From positions 1 to 22,704 of the forward strand of contig JANLIS010000007.1 of NCBI GenBank assembly GCA_024653985.1: 22,704 nucleotides of DNA, given 5' to 3'. A model generated the notes under the pieces. That model was not told where the DNA came from. It made no database searches and was given only the letters and a program-made list of their open reading frames with translations. Positions within the stretch are counted from its first letter, which is position 1; each line of letters opens with the position of its first letter. This DNA comes from Candidatus Roizmanbacteria bacterium (GTDB lineage: Bacteria; Patescibacteriota; Microgenomatia; UBA1406; GWC2-37-13). Below are positions 21,572-22,704 of this stretch, in pieces. The translations under genes were made by a program, and so were the position numbers.

Positions 21572-22704
21572 ATGCAAATCACATTTAAACACGAAATTAA
21601 ACTTAAAGATAAAATTACAGATCAAGAAATCGTTACTTTATTATTAGAATCTCGTAATATTAAAGATCTTGACGAATTTTTAAGTCCTCCTTCCCCTCTT
21701 TTACTTACCCTTAAAGACTTTGGATCTTATGAAAGACCCTTCAAAAAAGTGATAAAAATTCTCAAGGAAATTAAAGAAAAAAATCAAATGATCGTTGTCT
21801 ATACAGATTATGATGCTGATGGAATTACAGGCGGTGCAATCCTTTGGGAGACTTTGCACTTACTTGGTTTTAAAGTAATGCCTTATGTCCCCAATAGAAA
21901 ATTGGAGGGTTACGGGTTTTCTAAAATCGGGATTGATAATGTAAAAAGCAAATATGATCCCGCCCTTATAATCAGTGTTGACCATGGGATCACTAAGGTT
22001 GATGAAATTAAATACGCAAAAAAACTTGGTATAAAAATAATCATCACCGATCACCACTTAAAAGGAGATAAAATTCCGGAAAGTTCAGAAGCAATTTTTC
22101 ATATTCCTGCCCTTTCTGGAAGTGGCGTTTCATATTTTTTTGCAAAAGAAATATTTAATTCATTCTCAACCTCCGCGGTTGAGGAGCGAAGCGGGAAAAC
22201 CGCGGAGGTTTATAAAGTTTTGGCAAATAATTTCATCACAGACTATGCAGCTCTTGCTTCCATCGGAACGATCGCCGATCTTGTTCCCCTAGTTGGTCCT
22301 TCTCGCTCTCTTGTTAAGTATGGTTTAGAAAATTTTAATAAAGTGAAGCGCTTTGGAATTAAACATATTCTTAAACAGGCTGGCATTGCAGATAAAAAAA
22401 TCTCTCCTTACGAAGTCGGATTTATGATCGCACCAAGGATAAATGCGATCGGTCGACTGGAACATGCAATAGATGCTCTCCGATTACTTTGTACAAACGA
22501 TGAAAAAAAAGCCTATGATCTATCGCACAAGATCGGAAATATCAATGTTGAAAGACAGGAGCTAGTTGAAAGGTCTGTCAAAGAAGCCAAAATCATGCTG
22601 GCAAAAACCTCCGCGGTTAAGAACCAGCAAGACAAAGAACAAACCTCGGAGGTTAATATAATGGCAAAAATCATAATCCTTGTTTCTGACCATTGGAATG
22701 AAGG
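21572..22704 (+). CDS. recJ: Single-stranded-DNA exonuclease RecJ, N-terminal part (open at right edge)
   Basis: 377 codons are visible with no stop. RecJ degrades single-stranded DNA 5'->3' in recombination and repair. DHH-family motifs are intact: VVYTDYDADGITGGAIL (motif I), ISVDHGIT (motif II), IIITDHHL (DHH motif III) and IGTIADLVPLVGPSR (motif IV), with GFMIAPRINAIGRLEHA and NVERQELVE at the start of the next region. Two palindromic repeats are translated in frame: STSAVEERSGKTAEVYK (about residue 199-215) and TSAVKNQQDKEQTSEVN (about 345-361); both lie where loops are expected. Active-site conservation suggests a working enzyme. The start lies ten bases after a palindromic element and has no ribosome-binding site. 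Confidence 0.95.
   Translation, partial: MQITFKHEIKLKDKITDQEIVTLLLESRNIKDLDEFLSPPSPLLLTLKDFGSYERPFKKVIKILKEIKEKNQMIVVYTDYDADGITGGAILWETLHLLGFKVMPYVPNRKLEGYGFSKIGIDNVKSKYDPALIISVDHGITKVDEIKYAKKLGIKIIITDHHLKGDKIPESSEAIFHIPALSGSGVSYFFAKEIFNSFSTSAVEERSGKTAEVYKVLANNFITDYAALASIGTIADLVPLVGPSRSLVKYGLENFNKVKRFGIKHILKQAGIADKKISPYEVGFMIAPRINAIGRLEHAIDALRLLCTNDEKKAYDLSHKIGNINVERQELVERSVKEAKIMLAKTSAVKNQQDKEQTSEVNIMAKIIILVSDHWNE
22168..22210. repeat. AACCTCCGCGGTT inverted repeat inside recJ, copy 1
   Basis: Perfect 13-bp arms AACCTCCGCGGTT (22168-22180) and AACCGCGGAGGTT (22198-22210) with a 17-base GC-rich interior. It is translated in frame without stops. Related to the elements at 4668-4709 and 22606-22654. 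Confidence 0.9.
22606..22654. repeat. AACCTCCGCGGTT inverted repeat inside recJ, copy 2
   Basis: Arms AACCTCCGCGGTT (22606-22618) and AACCTCGGAGGTT (22642-22654) differ at one paired position. The interior is 23 bases and A-rich (GAACCAGCAAGACAAAG). It is in frame, just before the conserved KIIILVSDHWNEG strand of RecJ. Confidence 0.88.

Overview
The window is a gene-dense, AT-rich stretch of bacterial chromosome with no phage, plasmid, CRISPR or transposase genes. It looks like a Candidate Phyla Radiation (Patescibacteria) bacterium, most likely a Microgenomates-type lineage. The reasons are the reduced versions of core proteins (246-aa HrcA, 484-aa IF-2, 341-aa NusA), the set of small families common in CPR genomes (DUF3048, DUF4446, DUF4012, a DUF5679-like zinc ribbon), very short intergenic gaps and few Shine-Dalgarno sites. 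UGA is used as a normal stop, which argues against the UGA-recoding Gracilibacteria and Absconditabacteria. The lineage call is inference.

Layout. (1) 1-3731, minus strand: a classical heat-shock operon transcribed hrcA-grpE-dnaK-dnaJ (dnaJ is cut by the window edge), with a degenerate CIRCE operator lying over the hrcA promoter. (2) 3802-6122, plus strand: endonuclease IV and a CCA-adding-type tRNA nucleotidyltransferase with an HD domain. (3) 6115-11902, minus strand: seven closely spaced genes read in the order DUF4446, DUF3048, winged-helix/degenerate nucleotidyltransferase protein, secD, secF, triple zinc-ribbon protein, MBL-fold hydrolase. (4) 11994-12431, plus strand: two very small genes ending in an intrinsic terminator. 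(5) 12488-13561, minus strand: a 2H-phosphoesterase-like protein and a RfaE/TagD-type nucleotidyltransferase. (6) 13585-20300, plus strand: a DUF4012 membrane protein, then bL25, nusA, infB, a DHH-family protein and a 70-aa protein, which form a translation/transcription cluster. (7) 20511-22704, plus strand: rmuC and a 3'-truncated recJ. No gene-free stretch exceeds 300 bases (the longest is about 210) and there is no room for undetected tRNAs.

Three themes stand out. First, eight genes have a -10 box 6-10 nt before the start codon, so they are predicted to make leaderless mRNAs; several of these starts are internal to longer ORFs. Second, the gaps, and in places the genes themselves, hold at least six kinds of short palindromic repeat: a 61-bp cloverleaf-foldable element with compensatory changes between copies, an AACCTCGGAGGTT element found twice in frame inside recJ, a GTAGGGG palindrome that supplies the grpE stop codon, a short repeat inside cca, and two classes of AT-rich word-like repeats. 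Third, three enzyme-fold proteins (2H phosphoesterase, DHH phosphoesterase, MNT nucleotidyltransferase) appear to have lost catalytic residues, so they may be binding or regulatory pseudoenzymes. I found no clear novel multi-gene system; the repeats, leaderless architecture and pseudoenzymes are the most interesting content.
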